From positions 3,987-53,154 of the IMG/VR virus record IMGVR_UViG_3300030107_004118: a stretch of 49,168 nt of DNA. One strand, given 5' to 3'. Of this stretch, positions 42,001-48,208 are shown one piece after another. Origin of the DNA: a virus. The notes below the pieces were generated by a model that had not been told where the DNA came from, ran no database searches, and was given only the letters and a program-made list of their open reading frames with translations. How positions within the stretch are numbered: the stretch's first letter is position 1; each line of letters starts with the position of its first letter. A program made the position numbers and the translations under genes.

Positions 42001-42740
42001 TCGTTCTGTCCAGTATTAATCTTACTGATGAGGTAAGACTTAACTAGACCTGACCTAATGATATCCTCAACACCAAACTCAACAGAAGAAAACTCATCCA
42101 TTGCCTCAAGGATACGTTGGAAATCTAAGATACCATTCTTCTCATTCTGTCTTACTAGATCAGTCTGGAAGACATCACCAGCAAATATAATCCTAGAGTC
42201 TTGTCCTACCCTAGTGATTATACTATCTAACTCATGGAAGTTCAAGTTCTGTGACTCATCAACCAATACAATAGCATTGTCTAGTGTAGTACCACGTATG
42301 AATGAGGTAGACCAGAAAGATATAGTCTCTTGGTGCTTGAGGTTTTCATACAGCATATCAAATGCATTATCATCAGGCATCTTAAACATATGCCTAACCA
42401 TATTCTTGTATGGTATCTGATATAGTAATGCCTTATCATCATGGTCACCAGGTAGGAAACCAATCTCTCTTGTAGATACTAATGACCTAACAATATATAA
42501 TTTCTGATATGGATTGTTGTCTGATAGTATGTCCTTGAGTGCAAGATACAATGCAATGAATGTCTTACCTGTACCAGCACACCCATAGGTGAATAGGTTC
42601 TTACCCTTATCCCACTCATCAAACATCACCATCTGATTCTCAGTCAGTGGTGTGATATCAAGAAGGAAGTTCTGATTAATAGGTTTCTTTCTCTTCGCTG
42701 TCCTCTTAGTAGGTTGTCCGTTAGCTTTAGTAGTAGCCAT
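41997..42740 (-). CDS. phoH: PhoH-like ATPase
   Basis: The 247-residue protein has the PhoH core: a Walker A motif GCAGTGKT (53-60), LYIVRSLVSTREIGFLPGD, a Walker B-like AIVLVDESQNLNFHELDS, and SRIIFAGDVFQTDLV. A basic N-terminus (TKRTAKRKKPINQN) precedes. Cyanophage phoH genes are a widespread marker; their role in phosphate stress or RNA metabolism is unresolved. The ATG at 42740 shares one base with the preceding stop (TAATG); an upstream TTG is less likely. Confidence 0.92.
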   Translation of the reverse strand: MATTKANGQPTKRTAKRKKPINQNFLLDITPLTENQMVMFDEWDKGKNLFTYGCAGTGKTFIALYLALKDILSDNNPYQKLYIVRSLVSTREIGFLPGDHDDKALLYQIPYKNMVRHMFKMPDDNAFDMLYENLKHQETISFWSTSFIRGTTLDNAIVLVDESQNLNFHELDSIITRVGQDSRIIFAGDVFQTDLVRQNEKNGILDFQRILEAMDEFSSVEFGVEDIIRSGLVKSYLISKINTGQNE

Positions 42741-42985
42741 TACCAACCCCTCACTCGTGACTTAGGTTGCTTCTGCACCTTGTTCTTCATAATATCTGCC
42801 CATCCTGGATGTGTCTTGGTCATTTTATCACGCCAGTCTCCCACCTCACCAACACCAGCACAACCTTGAGACCAGTCTTTATCCCAGTCAGGATTGTCCT
42901 TTCTCCATTGCTCATACTCTTTCATGGTCATGGAGAGTTCTTTAGTCTCTCCTGTCTCTTTATGTTTAAGTGGGTAGGTTGGCAT
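42740..42985 (-). CDS. Small FmdB-like protein without zinc cysteines, 81 residues
   Basis: The opening MPTYPLKHKETGETKELSMT resembles FmdB-type regulatory proteins (MPTY....), but the usual CxxC zinc-ribbon pairs are missing; only one cysteine occurs. The rest (YEQWRKDNPDWDKDW, GWADIMKNK) is tryptophan- and lysine-rich. Similar proteins are usual between phoH and other genes in T4-like cyanophages, as I recall. It is joined to heme oxygenase and phoH by one-base overlaps (TAATG). Confidence 0.7.
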   Translation of the reverse strand: MPTYPLKHKETGETKELSMTMKEYEQWRKDNPDWDKDWSQGCAGVGEVGDWRDKMTKTHPGWADIMKNKVQKQPKSRVRGW

Positions 42986-43680
42986 TAATTATTTCCTCCT
43001 TTAAGTTTAGACTTTACAAAGTTACATGCTAGGTTTAAGAATGATTTACTAGCATCTCCTTGTAACTCATCAAACATATACATGTTGAGTCTGAATGCAT
43101 AGTTAGCTTCACTGATTAAAGTATTGATATCACTCTCACTAAACTCGATGCTATCTAAAACTGCTTTGTAATTAGTTTTAAATGCTTTAGCATCTTCTAT
43201 CCTAGGGAAATCATAGAAGTGTAGTCCTTCACCTTTAGGTGGTTGTAAAGCATTCTGTGCTATACCCTTAAGGATTTGACCACCAGATAGATCACCAATG
43301 TATCTAGTATAATGATGAGCAATTAATAGGTAGGGATCCTTCTCTGCTATCTCATTAAGTCTGTAGCAATATGTATTACATGCTTCAGAAGGTGTCTGTT
43401 GTTCCCTCCACATAGGACCATAATAATATCTAAGATCCTGTTGTAGTGCAGCAGTACGAAACAAATCTACATTAAACTGTTGCAATACCATTGCCCTAGG
43501 GTCAGTAGTCTTTACAACTAACTGCTCCATTGTATCATAAACATACCAGAAGTCAGTTATAAGCTTACGATATTCTTCAGGATCTAAAACACCCTTAAGA
43601 AATTGAGATACAAATTTAGTATTCTCTGCTGCGTTATGAGACTTCTTAGTTCCTTCCTTTAATCTAGTAGTAAAACTCAC
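42985..43680 (-). CDS. ho1: Heme oxygenase (biliverdin-forming)
   Basis: The 231-residue enzyme has the proximal heme ligand in TKKSHNAAEN (H15), the distal helix motif YTRYIGDLSGGQILKGIAQ, and FYDFPRIEDAKAFKTNY. It opens heme to biliverdin, the first step of phycobilin synthesis, using ferredoxin. Cyanophages often carry ho1 with pcyA or pebS; neither partner is in this window, but a CpeT-like gene is. Its start overlaps the end of the upstream gene by four bases and its stop shares one base with the next ATG. Confidence 0.95.
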   Translation of the reverse strand: MSFTTRLKEGTKKSHNAAENTKFVSQFLKGVLDPEEYRKLITDFWYVYDTMEQLVVKTTDPRAMVLQQFNVDLFRTAALQQDLRYYYGPMWREQQTPSEACNTYCYRLNEIAEKDPYLLIAHHYTRYIGDLSGGQILKGIAQNALQPPKGEGLHFYDFPRIEDAKAFKTNYKAVLDSIEFSESDINTLISEANYAFRLNMYMFDELQGDASKSFLNLACNFVKSKLKGGNN

Positions 43681-44072
43681 TTCTTAATCCTCCGAGGTAC
43701 TTTGATTGTCCATGCTGATGATACTAAATCAACCATTTCAAATTCTTTTCTTGACTTCTCTCTTTGTTTTGCTGCCTTTTCATATTCTTGAATCTCTTTC
43801 TCACGTCCTGGTTCAGGTGATATCTGTCCGTAATGAGGATCCCATATCTCTGGGTGCTCATGGTTCTCAAAGAACTCCAGTATAGCCTGATCAATCATAC
43901 CATACATGGTATCCCAAGTCAACGTCCTTCTTAGTGTCTCTGCTAAGAACTCTGCCTGATTAACAGACATCTCTTGCTTGAGGTGCTCACCTCTTGCCCA
44001 CACCAATTCGTTAAGGTCAATGGTTATCTGTACACGATTGTGTACACCTGAGTCAGTATTATATGGTTCCAT
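43677..44072 (-). CDS. Hypothetical protein, 131 residues, paralogue of the next upstream gene
   Basis: Residues 10-75 (VQITIDLNELVWARGEHLKQ, DTMYGMIDQAILEFFEN) resemble in order the neighbouring protein at 44072-44335 (YEIRINLNELIEKRI, HPVYHQIDEHIMRYV). The C-terminal half (PEPGREKEIQEYEKAAKQRE, KVPRRIKK) is charged and helical. I do not know the family. It shares a one-base TAATG junction with its paralogue and a four-base overlap with heme oxygenase. Confidence 0.65.
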   Translation of the reverse strand: MEPYNTDSGVHNRVQITIDLNELVWARGEHLKQEMSVNQAEFLAETLRRTLTWDTMYGMIDQAILEFFENHEHPEIWDPHYGQISPEPGREKEIQEYEKAAKQREKSRKEFEMVDLVSSAWTIKVPRRIKK

Positions 44073-44335
44073 TAGTCGTCAAGGTCAGGTAGTTTCTTTT
44101 CAACCCAGTGATCTGAGTTATCAATACCAGCAGCAGTAACATACCTCATGATATGCTCATCAATCTGATGATAGACTGGATGTAGATCCAAGTCCATGTT
44201 AATGTCGTGTGCTATCTGTGAGATCTGATCTGCTGAGAAGCAATGATCAGGATGTAATAGATCACAACATGGTATTCTCTTTTCGATTAGTTCATTAAGA
44301 TTGATTCTAATCTCGTAGTCTCTGTATACAGGCAT
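44072..44335 (-). CDS. Hypothetical protein, 87 residues, paralogue of its neighbour
   Basis: The start at 44335 (MPVYRDYEIRINLNEL) is chosen because the ATG shares one base with the thyX stop (TGATG); an in-frame ATG 60 bases upstream would run into thyX. The product shows a strand I.I.LNEL, four cysteine or histidine residues in PCCDLLHPDHCF and a helix VYHQIDEHIMRYV. The CC...H..HC cluster could bind zinc, but no family is recognised. Confidence 0.65.
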   Translation of the reverse strand: MPVYRDYEIRINLNELIEKRIPCCDLLHPDHCFSADQISQIAHDINMDLDLHPVYHQIDEHIMRYVTAAGIDNSDHWVEKKLPDLDD

Positions 44336-44973
44336 CAATTCCACTCCAATGCTTCGGAACAAATAGGAAATTCTTTCTTGAATATATCTCTGCACATCTC
44401 AGCAATTTCCATGTGTTCTTTCTGAGTACCATGTGCGGAACGTAAATCTATGTAGTGCACCCATGAACGTACACTACCAGTCATATACAGACGTGTTGGT
44501 GTAGCAAGTGGTAGGACAAACCTAGCACACTCTTTTGCTATACCTGCATCAAGCATCTCTTTGTAGAGATTCATACCATCCACAAAGTGTCTCTGCATTT
44601 TGATTTCAAAATCCTGTTGCATTAAAGGATCTACATCATCAATACTATTCTGTCTATTCTTTGTATCTTGACGGCGTAATGCTGGTAAAGGAATACTATC
44701 TCCCAACAAACTACTATCAGCATACCGTTGTGAGAACTCTTGGTATGTGAATGATCTGTGTCTTAATATCTGTGCAGCAAGACCACGTGTAGTCTCAATC
44801 TCCACAGTCATGTGTGCTTGTTCAAAAACCGACCAGTGACCATGCTTTATGCAATACTTTAGCAATCCAGCCACGTTTGGGTTGTCCTGATTGTTCGGGT
44901 TGCTGACTCTCGCCACGTACCCCATCGTCTCCTCCGCTTTGGGAGTCACTGATGTTAGTTTCACCTGTTGCAT
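44335..44973 (-). CDS. thyX: Flavin-dependent thymidylate synthase ThyX
   Basis: The 212-residue enzyme carries the ThyX motif RHRSFTYQEFSQRY (71-84) and the C-terminal region ECARFVLPLATPTRLYMTGS with SWVHYIDLRSAHGTQKE. It makes dTMP from dUMP with FAD, NADPH and methylene-tetrahydrofolate, replacing or boosting the host enzyme for phage DNA. The N-terminus MQQVKLTSVTPKAEETMGYV fits family starts. An overlapping gene runs out of frame through its first 50 codons. Confidence 0.95.
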   Translation of the reverse strand: MQQVKLTSVTPKAEETMGYVARVSNPNNQDNPNVAGLLKYCIKHGHWSVFEQAHMTVEIETTRGLAAQILRHRSFTYQEFSQRYADSSLLGDSIPLPALRRQDTKNRQNSIDDVDPLMQQDFEIKMQRHFVDGMNLYKEMLDAGIAKECARFVLPLATPTRLYMTGSVRSWVHYIDLRSAHGTQKEHMEIAEMCRDIFKKEFPICSEALEWN

Positions 44974-45109
44974 TCTTTTTATAAATCTTACGAACTAGTT
45001 TGGCGTACTTTATATCCTCCTTAGTATACCACTCTGGATGCTTTTTTGCAAGCTTTAATATTCTCTTCGCAGTTTTCCTCTTGTCCTTCCTCTGACTCTC
45101 TTCCACCAT
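44822..45109 (-). CDS. Small basic protein overlapping thyX, 95 residues
   Basis: The first 45 residues (MVEESQRKDKRKTAKRILKL, AKKHPEWYTKEDIKYAKLVR) form a strongly basic helical domain that looks like a real gene. From codon 46 the frame runs through the first 152 bases of thyX, giving a low-complexity stretch (SDSQSGGDDGVRGESQQPEQ) and a final amphipathic helix (GWIAKVLHKAWSLVGF). A late-promoter-like ATAAATA lies 23 bases upstream. The helical part may bind nucleic acid (inference). The overlap with thyX is unusually long for this genome. Confidence 0.6.
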   Translation of the reverse strand: MVEESQRKDKRKTAKRILKLAKKHPEWYTKEDIKYAKLVRKIYKKNATGETNISDSQSGGDDGVRGESQQPEQSGQPKRGWIAKVLHKAWSLVGF

Positions 45110-45131
45110 ATATCATGCAGACGTTACTAAG

Positions 45132-45138
45132 TATTTAT
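45132..45138 (-). promoter_or_regulatory. Late-promoter-like ATAAATA box
   Basis: The minus strand reads GCATAAATAC, a T4-type late core with one changed base, 23 bases before the ATG of the small basic gene at 45109 and just after the terminator at 45155-45185. It may drive the thyX, heme oxygenase and phoH unit late. Confidence 0.55.
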
Positions 45139-45154
45139 GCTCGACTTTTTACAC

Positions 45155-45185
45155 AAAAAAATCTGGGAAAAAAATTTCCCAGATT
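45155..45185 (-). terminator. Terminator after the DUF4278-like gene
   Basis: The minus strand has an eleven-base stem (AATCTGGGAAA/TTTCCCAGATT) with a TTTT loop, followed by a run of T. It ends the unit begun at the promoter of the riboswitch-peptide gene. Confidence 0.9.
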
Positions 45186-45211
45186 CCTGTAAACCAAAAG
45201 TGAATTTTGAT

Positions 45212-45331
45212 TTATGCAGCGACAGCTTTGCTGTGCTTTACACCACGATAAATCATGTCTGATTTAGCAGGTGCTGCTGCTTTACGTGTATCAGTGTCGT
45301 ACTTGACACCACGGTAAGTGACTTGTGCCAT
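45212..45331 (-). CDS. DUF4278-like small protein, 39 residues
   Basis: The product holds two copies of the DUF4278 motif: TYRGVKYDTD near the start and IYRGVKHSK near the end. Members of this cyanobacterial family are small and of unknown function. The start at 45331 (MAQVTYRG) is set by an AGAGGA ribosome-binding site about eight bases upstream; the longer frame has no such site and overlaps the gene before it. It follows the riboswitch-controlled peptide gene and ends at a strong terminator. Confidence 0.7.
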   Translation of the reverse strand: MAQVTYRGVKYDTDTRKAAAPAKSDMIYRGVKHSKAVAA

Positions 45332-45371
45332 TGGCTTGTCCTCTGGATAGGGTGGATAAAACCCCGTTCCT

Positions 45372-45548
45372 TCAGTCGGCATTTGCGTCCCAATCACATC
45401 CAGGTTCGGTAGCATCTTGGACAGTCTGAACAATCTCAGTGTCTGCGGTGTTACCGTACTCGCTTCTTACATCGTTTATAATATCTCGTGCTTCACCACA
45501 GGTCAAGAGACCTACAGAAGCAAAGAGTAAACTAGGTAAAAAATTCAT
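45372..45548 (-). CDS. Riboswitch-controlled small secreted peptide, 58 residues
   Basis: An ATG at 45548 opens 58 codons (TGA at 45372). The N-terminus MNFLPSLLFASVGLLTCGEA is a signal peptide, with a cysteine that could be a weak lipobox (LLTC). The mature part is acidic (RDIINDVRSEYGNTADTEIV) with a second cysteine near the C-terminus (EPGCDWDANAD). It sits directly behind a glutamine-II-type riboswitch, the arrangement known as downstream-peptide. The likely regulation is by cellular glutamine, a nitrogen signal. Function unknown. Confidence 0.75.
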   Translation of the reverse strand: MNFLPSLLFASVGLLTCGEARDIINDVRSEYGNTADTEIVQTVQDATEPGCDWDANAD

Positions 45549-45553
45549 GGGAT

Positions 45554-45604
45554 GAACGATCCGTTCCGTGTCGGCTTACTTGCGACCCTTTTGGGTTGAA
45601 CGAT
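45554..45604 (-). promoter_or_regulatory. Glutamine-II (downstream-peptide) riboswitch-like element
   Basis: On the minus strand CGTTC (45598-45602), a short hairpin ACCC-AAAA-GGGT, a conserved-looking GTCGCAAGTAAGCCGACAC and GGAACG (45562-45567) reproduce the P1 and core layout of the downstream-peptide RNA. CGTTC is repeated at 45554-45558, so GGAACG may pair with it instead, forming a GGAACG-GAT-CGTTC hairpin five bases before the ATG. The small peptide gene behind it is the usual partner. The class is recognised from memory of the consensus. Confidence 0.7.
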
Positions 45605-45611
45605 TGTGTTA

Positions 45612-45640
45612 ATACTAACACAGGTATAGTATATAGTCAA
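45612..45640 (-). promoter_or_regulatory. Sigma70-like promoter of the riboswitch-peptide unit
   Basis: On the minus strand TTGACT (45635-45640), 17 bases, and TAGTAT (45612-45617) form a good sigma70 promoter. The predicted start lies just before the riboswitch. A CTAAATA box further upstream (45675-45681) may add late transcription. Confidence 0.72.
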
Positions 45641-45677
45641 GCGAAACCGTGTAACTTGCTACAATTTAATATTTTAT

Positions 45678-46280
45678 TTAGATTATGTCTCCAGTAGTCT
45701 TGCTGGTAACATGATCTTCTCTTACATAACTCTGCGAGAATTTAGAATTTCCGTGGTGAAGGAGTACGTTACCAGAGATGGTAGTACCTGTGTTACCAGG
45801 AACAACATGATGTGCTAACCAACTAGGAAACAAAACCATATCACCTGGCCCCAAGTGAATTGGATCATAAGTCAAAGGAGAATCATATGAAGAACCAACG
45901 ATAGGAGAATGATTCTGAATCAATTCTGCAGAAGGATTCATGAATACAGTCTTCGCACTCTGTACAGTTTCATAGATTACAAAACTCCACTGAGTCTTAG
46001 GATGTATATGATAACCTTGATAGGTATGTTTCTCATATTTATTCCTCCAAACATTCTCAAACCTCATCATCTCAAACTTATCTCTAAGTGTGTTCAATGG
46101 TTCTGATATGATTCCAGTAAGATATTCTAATGTACTACGTGGTATCTGTTTCTGTGTTTGAGAAGTTGTAAAAATTCCACTCTCCCATGAAGGTCTAAAT
46201 TCTGACTCTGGTATCACTACCTTATCAAGATCTACCTTAAGCTCAAAGAAAGGTATTGCAAAAATATCTTTACGTTTCAT
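45678..46280 (-). CDS. Putative 2OG-Fe(II) oxygenase, 200 residues
   Basis: The N-terminus (DIFAIPFFELKVDLDKVV) and the motifs YHIHPKTQWSFVIYET, LGPGDMVLFPSWLAHHVVPG (distal HH) and ISGNVLLHHG follow the PF13759-type oxygenase plan. The metal pair is read from the HIHP segment, a histidine pair in place of HxD. The C-terminal basic co-substrate residue is not clear. It overlaps the neighbouring hypothetical gene by four bases. Its 3' end carries a CTAAATA box for the unit downstream. Confidence 0.75.
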   Translation of the reverse strand: MKRKDIFAIPFFELKVDLDKVVIPESEFRPSWESGIFTTSQTQKQIPRSTLEYLTGIISEPLNTLRDKFEMMRFENVWRNKYEKHTYQGYHIHPKTQWSFVIYETVQSAKTVFMNPSAELIQNHSPIVGSSYDSPLTYDPIHLGPGDMVLFPSWLAHHVVPGNTGTTISGNVLLHHGNSKFSQSYVREDHVTSKTTGDII

Positions 46281-46585
46281 GCTGATGCTGTTGGTGGTGG
46301 TTTAGGTTTCCCTTTCTTCTTAGTTGGTGGAGTTGCTGCAGTCTTAGAAGTATTATTCCATTGTGATGGACTCAACCTACCTTCTGTCTGTGTAAACTTC
46401 TTAAATCCTTTCTTGTACTTATCATAGTAATGATCAAAAAGATCCACTGCTTTAGTAGAGATAGCAATATCATAACACAAAAGATTATCCTTATCAGTAT
46501 ACTCTACAAGGTATGCTGTGTAAGGAAGGTTTCTATCTAGTGCAGTCTTTGGATCACATTTTTCTTTAAGTACCGTGACACTCAC
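46277..46585 (-). CDS. Hypothetical protein, 102 residues
   Basis: The N-terminal two-thirds (PYTAYLVEYTDKDNLLCYDI, AISTKAVDLFDHYYDKYKKG) are compact and mixed in structure; the tail is low-complexity and basic (TPPTKKKGKPKPPPTASA). The pattern is common among small cyanophage proteins, but no function is known. It overlaps both neighbours by four bases, so it belongs to the same transcription unit as the oxygenase and the DUF6433-like gene. Confidence 0.65.
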   Translation of the reverse strand: MSVTVLKEKCDPKTALDRNLPYTAYLVEYTDKDNLLCYDIAISTKAVDLFDHYYDKYKKGFKKFTQTEGRLSPSQWNNTSKTAATPPTKKKGKPKPPPTASA

Positions 46586-47013
46586 GATCTATTACCCCAC
46601 ACAATAGCAGGGAATGCTGCTTCAACAGTTGCTTTAGTAATCTTATACCTCTTGCCTATCTTCTTGTCTTTCGCTAGACAGAGAACCTCTGCCTCACCCT
46701 TGTGAAGTCCTTCAAGTAAACCAATGAACATTGATTCTCTTTTAGTACGAGAGATATTAGACCCACCCTTAAAGAAATGATAGAGGATCCTCTGCTCTTT
46801 CTCTAGTAGAGTATGTTCTGTACCTGCTGGTGCTTCATTAGGTGTGTAAGGTACATCACCTTCAGGCATCAAAGAAATAATACTATCATCATAGTTAATG
46901 ATCAGAATAGATCTGAGTGCCTGAGTATTATATTCTTGGAGTAGTGCAATCTTCTCCTTCTTTGTCTTCGCATTGGATACTTTCTGCAGTACCTCATTCA
47001 TCATCAGTTTCAT
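46582..47013 (-). CDS. DUF6433-like protein, 143 residues
   Basis: The protein shows SNAKTKKEKIALLQEYNTQA, LRSILIINYDDSI, LMPEGDVPYTPNEAPAGTEH and MFIGLLEGLHKGEAEVLCLA, DKKIGKRYKITKATVEAAFP, the pattern of the T4-like cyanophage DUF6433 family. Its function is unknown. Several start codons are possible (ATG at 47013, 47004 or 47001); the last, MNEVLQ, would give the smallest overlap (8 bases) with the upstream membrane protein. Confidence 0.75.
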   Translation of the reverse strand: MKLMMNEVLQKVSNAKTKKEKIALLQEYNTQALRSILIINYDDSIISLMPEGDVPYTPNEAPAGTEHTLLEKEQRILYHFFKGGSNISRTKRESMFIGLLEGLHKGEAEVLCLAKDKKIGKRYKITKATVEAAFPAIVWGNRS

Positions 47014-47233
47014 CTAGTTCATCTCCATGTTCTATAAATTTTACGGTTAAGAGTTCTTCGTTGATCCATTGACCATCGCTGTTATAACATTCTGGATGTG
47101 CATACTGTACTTCATCACGTGACCACATATAATCATGGGTAAAGTCCTTAGCAATCCATCCGACTACAACACCAACACATAAGAATAAGAATGATATCGT
47201 TGCCGAAAGATATATCAGGGTTGAGGTTTCCAT
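46994..47233 (-). CDS. Small membrane protein, 79 residues
   Basis: One transmembrane helix (TLIYLSATISFLFLCVGVVV) is followed by a soluble part with the pattern HPECYNSDGQWINEELLTVK and an acidic tail (HGDELDETDDE). Cyanophages often encode this type with a short N-terminal helix and the DGxxxNEELL..+F element. It precedes the DUF6433-like gene and overlaps it by about 20 bases. Function unknown. Confidence 0.7.
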   Translation of the reverse strand: METSTLIYLSATISFLFLCVGVVVGWIAKDFTHDYMWSRDEVQYAHPECYNSDGQWINEELLTVKFIEHGDELDETDDE

Positions 47234-47245
47234 TGGTCAGCTCCA

Positions 47246-47416
47246 CTATAGTTTGTCTGCCCTCTCCCACCTCAATTCTAATATGAATCTAAGTCTTCGC
47301 TTAAGGAAGAAGAAGGATGTATCTGTTCCCAATCGTTTAATGATTGGGGAAGGTTCAGGACGCTTCCTCCTTAGCATAAGTTCCGTTCCTTTATTTATCT
47401 CTGTAGTTTTACTCAT
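47246..47416 (-). CDS. Small basic protein, 56 residues
   Basis: The start at 47416 (MSKTTEINKGTELML) overlaps the glutaredoxin stop as ATGA, whereas the longer frame would extend into that gene. The product is strongly basic (LRRKRPEPSPIIKRLG, FFFLKRRLRFILELRWER), which suggests nucleic-acid or membrane-surface binding (inference). The family is not recognised. It lies 12 bases upstream of the membrane protein at 46994-47233. Confidence 0.6.
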   Translation of the reverse strand: MSKTTEINKGTELMLRRKRPEPSPIIKRLGTDTSFFFLKRRLRFILELRWERADKL

Positions 47417-47718
47417 TGTATAAAAGGAGTACCGTACATCTTTGTAGGAGTGTCCCACTTCTTAGATTTCGGTGTCTTTGAAGAGACTAATTTATTTTCC
47501 ACAAGAAACTTAGCTGTATCAACTAGACTCTTGTATTCTATACCATCAATGACTGTAAATGGATATCCTATAGCACCAGGATGTTTTTCAAGGAACTCAT
47601 CCCTTGTAATATCCTCACCAACCTTAACCTTTTTAAAGTCAAGGTTAGCTCTCCTGAATAGTTCTTTTATCTGAGAACAATAGTGACACCCATCTACAGT
47701 ATAAATTGTTATATCCAT
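47413..47718 (-). CDS. nrdC: Glutaredoxin
   Basis: The 101-residue protein opens with strand MDITIYTVDGCHYC and the active-site C11-H-Y-C14, followed by GYPFTVIDG (the cis-proline loop) and a C-terminal basic tail. Like T4 NrdC, it probably reduces ribonucleotide reductase and other disulfides in the infected cell. A strong sigma70-like promoter lies 20-50 bases upstream. It leads a minus-strand unit with small genes. Confidence 0.9.
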   Translation of the reverse strand: MDITIYTVDGCHYCSQIKELFRRANLDFKKVKVGEDITRDEFLEKHPGAIGYPFTVIDGIEYKSLVDTAKFLVENKLVSSKTPKSKKWDTPTKMYGTPFIQ

Positions 47719-47738
47719 AGACCTACGTTATTCAATTA

Positions 47739-47767
47739 AGTATACCACTCTATCTATTGGAAGTCAA
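47739..47767 (-). promoter_or_regulatory. Sigma70-like promoter before the glutaredoxin gene
   Basis: On the minus strand TTGACT (47762-47767), a 17-base spacer and TATACT (47739-47744) form a near-ideal sigma70 promoter. The -35 overlaps the stop of the membrane protein gene. The 5' leader is about 14 bases. Confidence 0.8.
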
Positions 47768-48111
47768 CCTTGCCATATCATATCAGGCATTGGTTGTTGA
47801 CCTGGTCTGTTAGTTATCAACAGTATAGCATACCCAACGAACCAAATGATATTAAAGAGCCAAGCTTGTCTCCAAAGATACTTTCTAATTCCCATAGCAA
47901 CAAAGACATTTCTTACATCTGTAGGACTATCTTCATCACCTCTTGCTCTTAAGATCTGTTCTATCACCACAGCAACCAGTGTACCTATCACCAAAGGATA
48001 GAATACGAAGTTTGCAAAAGACATTATCGATATTAAAAAAATCATGCTAGAAAATAAAGATTTGTTAGTAGATAACCAAGGGAGCTCCAGACTAGGAGAC
48101 GAATTAACCAT
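47764..48111 (-). CDS. Membrane protein downstream of psbA, 115 residues (start uncertain)
   Basis: Two helices are visible: FANFVFYPLVIGTLVAVVIE and AWLFNIIWFVGYAILLITNR, separated by a charged loop (LRARGDEDSPTDVRNVFVAM). The first 22 residues (to SLFSS) are not membrane-like, so translation may start at ATG 48045 or 48024 (MSFANFVF); no clear ribosome-binding site decides this. The function is unknown. It follows the psbA terminator. Confidence 0.6.
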   Translation of the reverse strand: MVNSSPSLELPWLSTNKSLFSSMIFLISIMSFANFVFYPLVIGTLVAVVIEQILRARGDEDSPTDVRNVFVAMGIRKYLWRQAWLFNIIWFVGYAILLITNRPGQQPMPDMIWQG

Positions 48112-48160
48112 GTAGTCATGGCCTACACTGCATTTATTTTATGTAGTAATAAATACTCAT

Positions 48161-48187
48161 AAAAAAGGAGGGGTGTTTGCCCCTCCT
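48161..48187 (-). terminator. Rho-independent terminator after psbA
   Basis: On the minus strand AGGAGGGG/CCCCTCCT (eight base pairs, six-base loop) is followed by TTTTTT. It lies 22 bases after the psbA stop, so psbA is separated from the next gene. Confidence 0.93.
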
Positions 48188-48208
48188 AACATGATCTATT
48201 GAGTTAGA

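Noticed and set aside
45332-45433. Longer N-terminus of the DUF4278-like gene
   Set aside because: The upstream part overlaps the riboswitch-controlled peptide gene in another frame, while a good ribosome-binding site precedes the internal ATG at 45331.
47246-47458. 70-residue version of the small basic gene
   Set aside because: It would overlap the glutaredoxin gene by 46 bases; the ATG forming an ATGA junction at 47416 is the normal pattern in this genome.
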